Source: Bacteroidota bacterium
GTDB lineage: Bacteria; Bacteroidota; Bacteroidia; Flavobacteriales_F; PHOS-HE28
DNA length: 64,000 nucleotides
Reading direction: 5' to 3'
NCBI GenBank assembly: GCA_014584605.1
Contig: JACTMO010000087.1
Location: 1 to 64,000, forward strand
Part shown: in pieces, positions 41,918 to 51,064 of the stretch
How positions within the stretch are numbered: the stretch's first letter is position 1
Layout: the number at the start of each line of letters is the position of its first letter
Notes under the pieces: generated by a model
The model's input: only the letters and a program-made list of their open reading frames with translations
Told to the model about the DNA's origin: nothing
The model's database searches: none
Made by a program: the position numbers and the translations under genes

Positions 41918-42703
41918 CCGCCGCCGCAGTACGCCCCGCAGCAGCTCGGACATCACCCGGTCGTCCAGCGGGTCGAGGTAGCGGGCGCCCGTGCTGCGCC
42001 CCGGGGCATCGAAGCGCACCCAGGCCATGTGGGGGTCGCAGTGTTCAAGGGCCAGGGCGAAGGGCTGCTCGGTGTATTGCTCGAGGAAGAAGAAGCGCGA
42101 GCGCGGGTGCCTCGCGCGGAGCCGGTCCATCACCCCTTGGAAGTGCGCCGGTCCCTGGGCCTGCGGCAGCCGGAACTCCGGACGGAAACCACCGGCCAGC
42201 CGCGGCCGCTTGGTGTGCTCGTTCACCACGGTGGTCACGAAGAGCACCGGGCCGTTCCCGGCGAGCAGGGCGCGGAAGCGTTCCACACAGCGCACGTAGT
42301 AGGCGTGGTGGCGGGCGAAGGTGCGCGGGTCGCGATGCCCGAAAAGGCTGCGGTGGTAGTCGCGGTGGCCACCGTCGGTCCACAGGGGGATCATGCGGCT
42401 GCGGTCCAGGAACAGCCGGAAGCCATCGTCCAGCACGTGCTCCAACAGGGCGGGGCTCACGGCCAGCCAGTCGAACGGATACGAGGCCTGCTTGGCGCCC
42501 ACGGCCTTGATGTACCACGAGGTGGAGCAGTTCTGGCCCAGGGAAACGGCCGTACCGGGCTCCTCCCCCGCCCATGCACCGAGCTGGTCCTTGAGCCTCG
42601 TGGTGGCCGCGTTCACCGCGTCCACCTCCTCCGGGGTGCGGGTCACCGTCCCACCTCCGAGCCGCAGCAGGCCATGCAAGGTCCGGTCCACCCAGGTTTT
42701 CAT
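41915..42703 (-). CDS. DUF1796 putative papain-like cysteine peptidase
   Basis: 262 residues, cytoplasmic. The signature AVSLGQNCSTSWYIKAVGAKQASYPFDWLAVSP contains the candidate nucleophile Cys and the SxPFDW motif of DUF1796. A His-containing YHRSLFGHRDP segment and RYVRCVERFRALL follow, and the C-terminal half has the fold partner FFFLEQYTEQPF. The family is predicted to be papain-like from sequence only. These genes are often found near glycosyltransferases, as here, so a role in surface-glycan or lipid modification is possible but unproven. Confidence 0.75.
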   Translation of the reverse strand: MKTWVDRTLHGLLRLGGGTVTRTPEEVDAVNAATTRLKDQLGAWAGEEPGTAVSLGQNCSTSWYIKAVGAKQASYPFDWLAVSPALLEHVLDDGFRLFLDRSRMIPLWTDGGHRDYHRSLFGHRDPRTFARHHAYYVRCVERFRALLAGNGPVLFVTTVVNEHTKRPRLAGGFRPEFRLPQAQGPAHFQGVMDRLRARHPRSRFFFLEQYTEQPFALALEHCDPHMAWVRFDAPGRSTGARYLDPLDDRVMSELLRGVLRRR

Positions 42704-42845
42704 GCCGCGATCTTACTCAGCCCGAGCCCAAGGTCCGACCGCCCCGGAGCTTCGGCCGCGCGGTGCCCGGATGCGAAGCAACACGTTGCAAGCAGATCCC
42801 GCGCCCCGGCTCCGGACCCATCCACCCGGACCCTGCGCGGGGCGA

Positions 42846-45338
42846 TCAGAACTTGAAATGGAAGGACGGCTTCACGATGAAGGGCAGCGCATCGGGCCGG
42901 TCCAATGGGGTGAGGCGCCACACCAGGTCCACCCGGGCCACCTTCAGGATGTTCTCCAGCCCGAAGCCCACTTCCACGTAGGGCCCGTCCGGCGCAGCCA
43001 GTCCGTTGGGCAGGGGTACCGGCCCCTCGCGGTTCTCCGCGCGCAGGCCGCCCACGAAGGCCCGTGCGAACACGAACTCGCGCAGCTTGATGCGACCCAA
43101 CAAGGGCACCCGGTTGAGTAGGAAGCCCTCCAGGTGATGCTCCACATGCAGCAGGGCATAGTGGTCCGCCGCGAACTCCATCTGGTTCATCAGGTTGAAG
43201 GAGCGCGCTTCGTTGAACAGCAAGGGGTTCGCATGCGGGTGAAAGAGCAACAGGTAGGGCACGGCACCCGAGAGCGCGCCCCCCTCGACCAGCAGGTCCA
43301 GGTAGCCCCAGCGCCCTGCGCGTTGACGGTGCTCCATACGGAGCTTCACGCGCGCCAGGTCCACCTGGCCACCCCACAGGCCATCGGCACCGAAGGTGGC
43401 CTCCAGCGCCACTGTGGGGCGTCGCGGGGCGAAGAGCCCCTTGTGCATCTGATCGAACACGGCCGTGCCCCCCGGTGCACCGGGGGACCAGCGCAGGGAC
43501 AGGCGCAGGCCCGAAAGCGCCACGGACCGCCAGGAAAGAGTGTCCCCGGCGTGCAGCATGGGCAAGGGTCCGTCGGCATCGGCGAGGCGCTCACCAAAGA
43601 AGGCCAGGCGTGCGGACAGGCCCTGCGTGCCCCGATGTTCCACGTGGCCTTCCAGCAGGCTGCGGTACCAGCGCGGGTCAGCGCCGGAGAGGCGTACCAG
43701 GCTGGTGAGGGCGTGGTCCAGCGGCAGCAGGCCGGGGCTGCGTCCGGGCTGCACCAGGTCGTCCCAGAGGTCCATGCCCAGGCCCCACGGACGGCCGTTC
43801 CGCGCATCGCTGGGCCGCCACCACACCGAAGCCGCCCCTTTGAAGCGCACGTCGTCCACGCCGTAGGCCAGATGGCCCGCAGCGCCCCAGCCCCTGGCGA
43901 GGCGCTCCGTGGTGCGCAGGCCGAACTTGCCGCGCCACCCTTCCACGCGGTTGTGGCTGACGAAGGTGAACACGTTGCCCACATCGATGCCCCCCAGCGG
44001 CAGCCAGCCTTCGGCCAGCAGGTGGAGCAGGGCCTCGCGCCGTTTCCACCGCGGGTCCGTGTTCATGCGGTCCACCATGCGCACCACTTGCTCCTCTTCC
44101 GGACCCAGGGGTTCGGCGCGAACGGCCTGCCAGTAGCGGTCGTCCCGGTGGTAGGCGCTGTCCAGGTCGGGTTCCGGGGGATCGGCCTGCCGGAAGACCG
44201 CGTCCGGAGGGCTGCCCAGCGCAATATGGCGCACCACGCTCAGCTTGCGCCCGAAGAAGCCGGTGAGGTCGGCGTCGTTCTCGATCACCGTGAAGTCGGC
44301 CAGCACTTCGCTGCGGCGCATGAACCAGGGACCACCGGGCTCGGGCGCGTGGAACTGGCGGATGCGGTAGTGGCGGACGAAGTTCACGTTGGCCGCGATG
44401 CTGAAGGCCAGGTCCACACGCACCACGGCGAAGCTTGCCGTGTCGATGAGCATCTCGCCGGTGAAGGCGGCATCCGCATCCATCCGCGGCCGGAAGCTGA
44501 TGCGGTGGCAGACCCGGCCCGCGCACGGCTCCAGACCCTCGTGCAGCAGGTAGCGGTAGGCACGCTGGAAGTGGTCGTTGATGGGGCTCGGGAAGCTGCG
44601 GTCCAGGATCAGCATATGGTCCTGGTAGATGTCCGGCTCCACGTACATGTCCTGCACGAACTCCATGATGCGGCGGGCCCGGAAGAACTTGGACGTACGG
44701 CTGCCCAGCAGCACGGTGCGCATGGTGGACGGCACCGGGCGGTGGTAGCGCCGTTCGTGCCGCTCGGTGAGCAGCATGGGCAGGTAGCGCACACCTTCGG
44801 CCGTGGTGTCGATGCCCTCCCATAGGAAGTCGAAGGGCCGCAGCAGGATGTTGCGCTTGATGCGGTCGGTGAAGTGGTTCAGGTCGAAGCGCACACGGTG
44901 GTACAGTTCCATGCGGTAGGCGGCGGCGGCGGGGGCGTTCACCGGCTTGCGGGCCACCACGTTGCGCAGAATGGCGAAGGCCGGGTTCTCCCCGGGCCGT
45001 ACGCGCACTTCGTCCAACAGTTCGGTGCTGGGCTCCAGTTCCAGGAACAGGTCGGCTTCGCCACCCTTGGGCAGCGCGAGGTGCAGCGTCCGGTATCCGG
45101 TCATGGTCACCTGAAGGCTGTCGCGGTGTTCCTCGGACCAGAGCACGAACCGGCCCAGGCTGTCGGTGCGTGTGCCTTCGTGCGCGCCGGAGAAGCCCAC
45201 GTTGGCCCAGGCCAGCGGGTCGCCCGTGCGGGCATCGGCCACCACGCCATGCACGCGGGTGCGCTGGGCCAGCGCCGGGGTGCGGCACACCGCCAAGGCC
45301 ACAAGGAGCAGCAGGCAGGTGGGCAGCAGGCGGGGCAT
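42846..45338 (-). CDS. DUF5686 outer-membrane protein with carboxypeptidase-regulatory-like domain
   Basis: 830 residues from the ATG at 45338 (MPRLLPTCLLLLVALAVCRTPALAQ, signal peptide). Residues ~25-105 are a CarboxypepD_reg-like beta domain (VHGVVADARTGDPLAWANVGF, GYRTLHLALP). The rest matches the DUF5686 pattern: ILRNVVARKPVNAPAAAAYRMELYHRVRFDL, MRTVLLGSRTSKFFRARRIMEFVQDMYVE, FTGEMLIDTASFAVVRVDLAFS and an outer-membrane barrel ending in a final aromatic residue (PSFHFKF). Common in Bacteroidota, function unknown; it looks like a TonB-receptor-like barrel without a plug. It probably starts the leftward group to 40151. Confidence 0.88.
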   Translation of the reverse strand: MPRLLPTCLLLLVALAVCRTPALAQRTRVHGVVADARTGDPLAWANVGFSGAHEGTRTDSLGRFVLWSEEHRDSLQVTMTGYRTLHLALPKGGEADLFLELEPSTELLDEVRVRPGENPAFAILRNVVARKPVNAPAAAAYRMELYHRVRFDLNHFTDRIKRNILLRPFDFLWEGIDTTAEGVRYLPMLLTERHERRYHRPVPSTMRTVLLGSRTSKFFRARRIMEFVQDMYVEPDIYQDHMLILDRSFPSPINDHFQRAYRYLLHEGLEPCAGRVCHRISFRPRMDADAAFTGEMLIDTASFAVVRVDLAFSIAANVNFVRHYRIRQFHAPEPGGPWFMRRSEVLADFTVIENDADLTGFFGRKLSVVRHIALGSPPDAVFRQADPPEPDLDSAYHRDDRYWQAVRAEPLGPEEEQVVRMVDRMNTDPRWKRREALLHLLAEGWLPLGGIDVGNVFTFVSHNRVEGWRGKFGLRTTERLARGWGAAGHLAYGVDDVRFKGAASVWWRPSDARNGRPWGLGMDLWDDLVQPGRSPGLLPLDHALTSLVRLSGADPRWYRSLLEGHVEHRGTQGLSARLAFFGERLADADGPLPMLHAGDTLSWRSVALSGLRLSLRWSPGAPGGTAVFDQMHKGLFAPRRPTVALEATFGADGLWGGQVDLARVKLRMEHRQRAGRWGYLDLLVEGGALSGAVPYLLLFHPHANPLLFNEARSFNLMNQMEFAADHYALLHVEHHLEGFLLNRVPLLGRIKLREFVFARAFVGGLRAENREGPVPLPNGLAAPDGPYVEVGFGLENILKVARVDLVWRLTPLDRPDALPFIVKPSFHFKF

Positions 45339-45445
45339 GGAACGGGGCGGACCGACCGCCGTCGCCGGGGCGGGCCTCGGGCCACGCCCGCCGTTGTGCG
45401 GGGATCGTGCCAATTTTACGGCGTTCGCGCCCAGCCCTTGCACCC

Positions 45446-46600
45446 TTGAAGATCCAGATCGGTCGGGACCGGTACCTGAGCTTCTCGGCCACCACCCTGG
45501 TGGGCGCCGACCTGGCCACCTGGCTGGGCATCCTGTGGCGCTACGGCTGCGGCATCTCCTGGCCCTTCATCCCCAAGGCGGTGCTCCTCACCGGGGCGGT
45601 GCTGTGCAGCACCCCGCTGGTGCTCTGGGAACGGTTGCGTTACGACCGACGCATCGCCCGCACCCCCGTCCGGGCTCCGCTGTTCATCATCGGACATCAA
45701 CGCAGCGGCACCACCTACCTGCACTACCTCATCGGCCGCGATCCGCAGTTCGGGTACCTGTCGGTGAAGGAGAGCTTCATGCCCTGGATCTACCTCACGC
45801 TGGCACCGGTACTGCGCCGCCTGTATGCCAGGGCGCTGCCCGACAAGCGGCCGATGGACGACCTGCGCATGGGCGTGGACCTGCCCACGGAGCCCGAATA
45901 CTCGATGGGCAACATGACGCCCTTCTCCATGATCCCGGGCTACTACTTCCCACGCCGCATGCTGGAGGTGTTCCGGCGCAACGTGCTGTTCGAGGATGCC
46001 CGTGCGGCAAGGGCCTGGCAGCGCACCCTGCGCTACTTCATGCGCAAGCTCACCCTGCACAACGGCGGCAAACCGTTGGTGCTGAAGAGCCCCGAGAACA
46101 TGGCCCGTGTGAAGGAGATCCTGGAGGTGTTCCCCGATGCGCGCTTCCTGCACATCATGCGCGACCCCTACCGCGTCTTCTTCAGCACCGAGCGGCTCTA
46201 CGGCATCACCCTACCGCTGGTGACCATGCAGCACATGAAGGGCGAGGACCTGGATGAAGCGCTGCTGCAGAGCTATGCGATGATGTTCGGAAAGTTCTTC
46301 CGGGACAAGGCCCTGATCCCCGCAGGGCAGCTGGCCGAGGTGCGCTACGAGGACCTCATCGGCAACGAAGAGGACGTGTTGGAACGGGCGTACGCGCAAC
46401 TGGGTCTGGACGGTTTCGAGGAGGCGCGCCCGCACATCCGCGCCGAGGTGAAGAGCTATAACGGCTACCGCACCAACCGCTACAGCTATCCGCCTGAACG
46501 CATGCGCCTGGTGCGGGAGCGCTGGGCCCCGGTGTTCGACGCCCTGGGCTATCCGAAGGATGTGCCGCTAAGTGCCCAGGAGCAGGTCGCGGAGGGATGA
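45446..46600 (+). CDS. Sulfotransferase-family protein
   Basis: 384 residues from a TTG at 45446 (KIQIGRDRYLSFSATTLVG); no in-frame ATG lies near, so the start is uncertain. A hydrophobic N-terminal helix (~40-62) suggests membrane association. The PAPS 5'-phosphosulfate site is PLFIIGHQRSGTTYLHYLI and the 3'-phosphate site FLHIMRDPYRVFFSTERL, with KSPENMARVKEILEVFPDAR between. The acceptor may be a lipid or glycan, but this is not shown. Its last 33 bases overlap the 3' end of the opposing condensation-type gene. Confidence 0.85.
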   Translation: MKIQIGRDRYLSFSATTLVGADLATWLGILWRYGCGISWPFIPKAVLLTGAVLCSTPLVLWERLRYDRRIARTPVRAPLFIIGHQRSGTTYLHYLIGRDPQFGYLSVKESFMPWIYLTLAPVLRRLYARALPDKRPMDDLRMGVDLPTEPEYSMGNMTPFSMIPGYYFPRRMLEVFRRNVLFEDARAARAWQRTLRYFMRKLTLHNGGKPLVLKSPENMARVKEILEVFPDARFLHIMRDPYRVFFSTERLYGITLPLVTMQHMKGEDLDEALLQSYAMMFGKFFRDKALIPAGQLAEVRYEDLIGNEEDVLERAYAQLGLDGFEEARPHIRAEVKSYNGYRTNRYSYPPERMRLVRERWAPVFDALGYPKDVPLSAQEQVAEG

Positions 46601-47842
46601 AGCGAAGGCCCCGGCCTCCTGCTCGTTGAGCGCAAGCCCCTGACGCCCGATCACCATCAGCAGGGCGCCGCGCTCCCTGCCCGTCACCACGCAGAGCCCG
46701 GGCGGGCCCGGTACCGGAGGCAGATGGAGCACCTGGGCGACGGGCCGACCGGCGAAGGTCACCGGCATGCGGTCCAGATCGCCCAGGTCGCTGTGCCCGA
46801 AGCTGCTCCATCGCCCCAGGGATGGCAGGGCGAACATGGCCGAGGCCAGCCAGGCCGGTGGATGGCGGAAGGCCCGCAACAACGACCGGTACCGCTGCGG
46901 AAAGCGTGAGCGCACCTGCTCCACCAGCTGCACGTTGAGGGCGCGCAGCGCCACCCCGGGGTCGTGCAGGTGTTCCCGCTCGAGGCGGAAGAAGAGGAAG
47001 GAGTTGAGGTTGGTGAGCAGGTGGCCCGGCCCGGTGGGCGGTCGCTGGTCAACGGGTGCGGAGAACCACAGGTATGGTGCGGGCCTGCCACGGCGCTCCA
47101 GCACGGCTTGCACGCCATGCGCCACCCCGGCCATGTACCAGGCGTTGCGCGACAGGGAGGCTCCCATGGCCCGGGCCCGTGCATTGATGCGGGCCGTCTC
47201 CTCCACCGTGAACCGCAGCACCTGGTAGTGCGGCTCCTCCCCTGCAGCGCCGCGCACCCACAGCGAGCCCAGCCGGGGCCCTGCGGTACGGAAGGCCGCC
47301 GCCGCGCAAGCCACCGCCTCGCGCCAGGCCCCAGGCCCCGGTGCGCGGTCCAGGGACGGCATCGCGGGGCCGTGCCAGGCCCCCGCCTCCACCGCATGCA
47401 GCAGGTTCAGCATGCCCTGATGGTCGAACAACGCATGATGGAAGGATGCCAGCACCTGCGTCGCCCCTGCGCCGTCCCGCACGTCGAAGCGCAGCAGCCC
47501 CTCGCGTCCCAGCGGTTCCCTGAGGCGCTGGGACAGCCAGGCCTCCCCGTCGTCGGCACGGTGGACGTGCACCACGTCCGGCGCATCCTCCGTGAGGCGC
47601 CAGCGCGGCAGCAGGGGCCAGCGGAAGCACCAGCGCACCCGGCCCACGGCCTGCACCACCGGGTTGGTGCGCAGCGTCGCGGCCACGTCGGCCGCATCGG
47701 CGGCGCCGAGGTCGAAGCGCATGCGGGAGATGTTCCCGGCTTGCCCGTGCGCCCGCATCGCGCGGTGCACGAGCCAGTGGAAGTGGTCCGGTCCCGAGAG
47801 CGGCCGGTCCATCTCCGGCGCGGACAGGGACCAGCGCGGCAT
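46568..47842 (-). CDS. Stand-alone condensation-domain-like acyltransferase
   Basis: 424 residues resembling the NRPS condensation / PapA / wax-synthase-like acyltransferase fold. The active-site motif is ASFHHALFDHQG (HHxxxD) near residue 135. The second half has the bridging NLNSFLFFRLER and SDLGDLDRMPVTFAGRPV, analogous to the DFGWG-region strands. It lies 6 bases after an acyl carrier protein gene and presumably takes an acyl group from it to an amine or alcohol acceptor. No adenylation or polyketide domain is in the window. The product is unknown; sulfotransferase and glycosyltransferase neighbours suggest a modified lipid. Confidence 0.78.
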   Translation of the reverse strand: MPRWSLSAPEMDRPLSGPDHFHWLVHRAMRAHGQAGNISRMRFDLGAADAADVAATLRTNPVVQAVGRVRWCFRWPLLPRWRLTEDAPDVVHVHRADDGEAWLSQRLREPLGREGLLRFDVRDGAGATQVLASFHHALFDHQGMLNLLHAVEAGAWHGPAMPSLDRAPGPGAWREAVACAAAAFRTAGPRLGSLWVRGAAGEEPHYQVLRFTVEETARINARARAMGASLSRNAWYMAGVAHGVQAVLERRGRPAPYLWFSAPVDQRPPTGPGHLLTNLNSFLFFRLEREHLHDPGVALRALNVQLVEQVRSRFPQRYRSLLRAFRHPPAWLASAMFALPSLGRWSSFGHSDLGDLDRMPVTFAGRPVAQVLHLPPVPGPPGLCVVTGRERGALLMVIGRQGLALNEQEAGAFASSLRDLLLGT

Positions 47843-47848
47843 TCCGGG

Positions 47849-48091
47849 TCAGTGCATTTGGTGCTGGGCATAGGCCGCCAGCGAGCGCAGGTCGCGCAGG
47901 TCCCCGGCGCCGATGCCCTCCACGGGGATGCGCACCCCGAAGTGGTCCTCCACGGCCATCAGCAGTTCGATCACCGAGAGCGAGTCCAGCCCGAGCGTCT
48001 CCAGGGGGGCGTCGTCCACCACGGGACCGCCGTTGCGCTTGGCCACCAGGTCGCGCAGCACCAGCAGCAGATCCTCTTGGGGTACCGTCAT
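47849..48091 (-). CDS. Acyl carrier protein
   Basis: 80 residues with the phosphopantetheine attachment site LGLDSLSVIELLMAVEDHFGVRIP; the Ser in DSL carries the arm. It is separate from any primary fatty-acid cluster (no fabD, fabF or fabG nearby) and is followed directly by the condensation-type gene, so it is likely a dedicated carrier for that enzyme. A promoter box lies 11 bases before the ATG. Confidence 0.9.
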   Translation of the reverse strand: MTVPQEDLLLVLRDLVAKRNGGPVVDDAPLETLGLDSLSVIELLMAVEDHFGVRIPVEGIGAGDLRDLRSLAAYAQHQMH

Positions 48092-48101
48092 GGCCGCTGC
48101 G

Positions 48102-48109
48102 CGAAGATA
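48102..48109 (-). promoter_or_regulatory. Core promoter box TATCTTCG for the acyl carrier protein unit
   Basis: TAnnTTCG on the minus strand, 11 bases before the ATG at 48091. It is divergent from the smpB box 24 bases away. Confidence 0.5.
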
Positions 48110-48133
48110 ACCGGGTGAGGCGGTGCGGGGCCG

Positions 48134-48141
48134 TAGCTTCG
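48134..48141 (+). promoter_or_regulatory. Core promoter box TAGCTTCG for smpB
   Basis: TAnnTTCG ending 7 bases before the smpB ATG, implying little or no leader. Confidence 0.5.
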
Positions 48142-48147
48142 TCGGCC

Positions 48148-48594
48148 ATGGCCGCTTCCACGATCGATGTGCGCAACCGGCGTGCGTCCTTTGAGTACCA
48201 CCTGCTGGACAGCTTCACCTGCGGCCTGGTGCTGATGGGCTCGGAGATCAAGAGCATCCGGGCCGGGGGCGCCTCCATCAGCGAGGCCTTCTGCACCTTC
48301 ATCGGGCCGGACCTGGTGGTGCGCAACATGCAGATCGCCCCGTACGGCACGAACATCCACTACGTCCACGAGCCCCGGCGCGACCGCAAGCTGCTGTTGC
48401 GGGCCAGCGAGCTCGGCAAGCTGCGGCGCAAGGTGAAGGACGCGGGCATCACCATCGTACCGGTGCGGCTGTTCATCTCCGAGGGCGGCTTCGCCAAGCT
48501 GGACATCGCGCTGGCCAAGGGCAAGAAGATGCACGACAAGCGCGAGAGCATCAAGGAACGCGACGTGCGGCGCGACCTGGACCGCGAGGGATAG
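48148..48594 (+). CDS. smpB: SmpB: tmRNA-binding protein
   Basis: 148 residues from the ATG at 48148. SmpB carries tmRNA to stalled ribosomes for trans-translation. Landmarks: NRRASFEYHLLDSFTCGLVLMGSEIKSIRAG, EAFCTFI, NMQIAPY, RDRKLLLRASELGKL, GITIVPVRLF and the C-terminal tail KGKKMHDKRESIKERD that reads into the mRNA channel. Normal length. The tmRNA gene is not in the window. Confidence 0.96.
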   Translation: MAASTIDVRNRRASFEYHLLDSFTCGLVLMGSEIKSIRAGGASISEAFCTFIGPDLVVRNMQIAPYGTNIHYVHEPRRDRKLLLRASELGKLRRKVKDAGITIVPVRLFISEGGFAKLDIALAKGKKMHDKRESIKERDVRRDLDREG

Positions 48595-48739
48595 GCCGGG
48601 TGCGGAGGCCTGTCGCGCATGCCGCTTCCAAGAAGTACGAGGACTACCTTTACCCCGCATCGTTCACCACCTGTGGGCCCCGGCGCTCCCGGGGCCTTGC
48701 CGCGTGCGGACGGTGCAAGGAAGCCCCAACGGCCCGCCC

Positions 48740-50926
48740 ATGATGCAGCTCCAGGAATACCTCGCCCACATGCAGCACGAGTTCGTGCTCCCGCTGCAGA
48801 GCCCGGTGCTGGTGTTCGCTTTGATCCTCAGCATCATCCTGCTGGCCCCCATCGTGCTCAAGCCGTTGAACATCCCCGGGATCATCGGGCTCATCATCTC
48901 CGGGGTGCTGATCGGCCCGCACGGGCTGCACCTGCTGGACAAGAACTCGGCGATCGACCTCTTCTCCACCATCGGTCTCCTGTACATCATGTTCATCGCG
49001 GGCCTGGAGCTGGACCTCAACGAGTTCAAGGCGCATCGCAACCAGAGCCTGACCTTCGGTCTGCTCACCTTCATCATACCCATGGCGGTGGGCTTTCCGG
49101 TGTGCCGCTACGCGCTGGGCTACGACCTCAACGCCAGCCTGCTCACGGCCAGCATGTTCGCCACGCACACCCTGGTGGCCTACCCCATCGTGAGCCGGCT
49201 GGGCGTGTCCAAGAACCAGGCCGTGGCCATCACCGTGGGGGGCACCCTGCTGACGGATACCGGGGTGCTGATCCTGCTCGCGGTGATCATCGGCAACAGC
49301 AAGGGCACGCTGAGCACGGACTTCCTGGTGCAGCTGGCCATCTCCCTGGCGCTGTTCTCGGCGATCATGTTCGTGGTGGTGCCGCGGATCGCCAAGTGGT
49401 TCTTCCGCAAGCTGGAGAACGAGAAGCACTCGCACTACATCTTCGTGCTCACCGTGGTCTTCTTCGCCGCCTTCCTGGCGGAGCTGGCCGGGGTGGAGGC
49501 CATCATCGGGGCCTTCGTGGCCGGCCTGGCGCTCAACAAGCTGATCCCCCACTCCTCGGCCCTGATGAACCGCGTGGAGTTCATCGGCAATTCGCTCTTC
49601 ATCCCCTTCTTCCTGATCAGTGTGGGCATGCTGGTGGACGTGAGCGTGGTGACGCGCGGCCCCACGGCCCTCATCGTGGCCGGCACGCTCACGGCCGCAG
49701 CGCTCTGCGGCAAATGGCTCGCCGCCTGGCTCACCCAGGTCATCTTCGGCTATACCAAGGCGCAGCGCGGCCTGATCTTCGGCCTGAGCGGGTCGCACGC
49801 CGCGGCCACACTGGCCGTGATCCTGGTGGGCTACCGCGAGAACATCCTCGACGAGAACATCCTCAACGGCACCATCCTGCTCATCCTCATCACCTGCATG
49901 GTGGCCTCCTTCGCCACCGAGAAGGCCGCCAAGCGCGTGGTGGTGGAAACACCTGACGACGGCAGCGACCTGCTGCGGAACAACGGTCGAATGGACGAGC
50001 ACATCCTGGTGCCCACCGCCGCCATCCACGGGGCGGAGAAGCAACTGGAGTTCGCCATCTACATCAAGGACCGCAGGTCCGCCAAGCCCATTTCGGTGCT
50101 CACCGTGGTGTCCAACAACGACGAGGCCGAGCGCAACATCCTGAAGGCCCGCAACCAGCTGGACGCCTTCGTGCGGCAGGCCGCCGCGTCCGAGGTGAAG
50201 CTCAATGTGCTGACCACCATCGACCACAATCCGGCCGGCGGCATCGTGCGCACCTCGCGCGAGATCATGGCCGACATCATCCTGCTGGCCTGGCCGCAAC
50301 GCGCGGGTTTCCTGGACCGTTTCCTGGGCGACAAACTGGCGAACATCCTGCAGAACGTGGACAAGACCGTCCTGATCTGCCGCTTCGAGCAACCGCTGGT
50401 GACGCACAAGCGCATCGTGTGCGTCGTGCCGCCCCTGGCCAGTTACGAAAAGGGGTTCGAGCTCTGGGTGTCCAAGCTGGTGAAGCTGGCCCAGGAGCTC
50501 TCCGTGCCCATCGTGGCCCATTGCGACCTGGCCACCGGCGAAGCCCTGGTCCGCACCGCCGAACGCCTGCGCACCAAGGCGCCCATCACCGTGCATCCCT
50601 TCGCCGAGTGGGAGGATTTCCTGGTGCTGGCCCGTCATGTGCGGGAAACGGACCTGTTCGTGCTGGTGGCCGCGCGCAAGGGTGCCGCCAGCTGGCTCAA
50701 CGAGCTCGAGGGGCTTCCGGCCAAGATGGAGAAGTACTTCGCGGCCAACAACAGGATGGTGATCTATCCACAGCAGTTCAGCACCGACCACGGCATCGAG
50801 GACTACTCCGATTTCTCCGCGGAGCCGCTGCACAAGGGCATCAGTGCCATGCAGCGCATCACCCGCACCCTCGGCGACATCTTCCGGTCGGACAAGCCCG
50901 AGGAGGACCACCGCCCGAAGCCATGA
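48740..50926 (+). CDS. Cation:proton antiporter (CPA2 type) with C-terminal USP-like domain
   Basis: 728 residues from the ATG at 48740 (in-frame ATGs at 48704 and 48743 are alternatives). Residues ~1-405 are a 12-13-span Na+/K+:H+ exchanger: LNIPGIIGLIISGVLIGPHGLHLL, LYIMFIAGLELDLNEF, VGGTLLTDTGVLIL, ELAGVEAIIGAFVAGLALN and RGLIFGLSGSHAAATLAVILVGY. The cytoplasmic remainder (~420-720) resembles paired universal-stress-protein-like domains (HILVPTAAIHGAEKQLEFAI, MADIILLAWPQRAGFLDRFLGDKLANIL), which often regulate such transporters. Likely role: ion and pH homeostasis. A weak box TACCTTTA lies ~90 bases upstream. Confidence 0.9.
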   Translation: MMQLQEYLAHMQHEFVLPLQSPVLVFALILSIILLAPIVLKPLNIPGIIGLIISGVLIGPHGLHLLDKNSAIDLFSTIGLLYIMFIAGLELDLNEFKAHRNQSLTFGLLTFIIPMAVGFPVCRYALGYDLNASLLTASMFATHTLVAYPIVSRLGVSKNQAVAITVGGTLLTDTGVLILLAVIIGNSKGTLSTDFLVQLAISLALFSAIMFVVVPRIAKWFFRKLENEKHSHYIFVLTVVFFAAFLAELAGVEAIIGAFVAGLALNKLIPHSSALMNRVEFIGNSLFIPFFLISVGMLVDVSVVTRGPTALIVAGTLTAAALCGKWLAAWLTQVIFGYTKAQRGLIFGLSGSHAAATLAVILVGYRENILDENILNGTILLILITCMVASFATEKAAKRVVVETPDDGSDLLRNNGRMDEHILVPTAAIHGAEKQLEFAIYIKDRRSAKPISVLTVVSNNDEAERNILKARNQLDAFVRQAAASEVKLNVLTTIDHNPAGGIVRTSREIMADIILLAWPQRAGFLDRFLGDKLANILQNVDKTVLICRFEQPLVTHKRIVCVVPPLASYEKGFELWVSKLVKLAQELSVPIVAHCDLATGEALVRTAERLRTKAPITVHPFAEWEDFLVLARHVRETDLFVLVAARKGAASWLNELEGLPAKMEKYFAANNRMVIYPQQFSTDHGIEDYSDFSAEPLHKGISAMQRITRTLGDIFRSDKPEEDHRPKP

Positions 50927-51064
50927 GCCCGCTGGGCCGGTGGGTGGGCTTAGCTTCGCCGGTCGGCAAGGCCGCAGGTCCGCTCCAGGCGAGCACCCTG
51001 CGGCGCCGCATGGCCGGACCAGGGATGAACGAGGAAAGCTGCCCGCTGCAGCATCGTTGTTACC

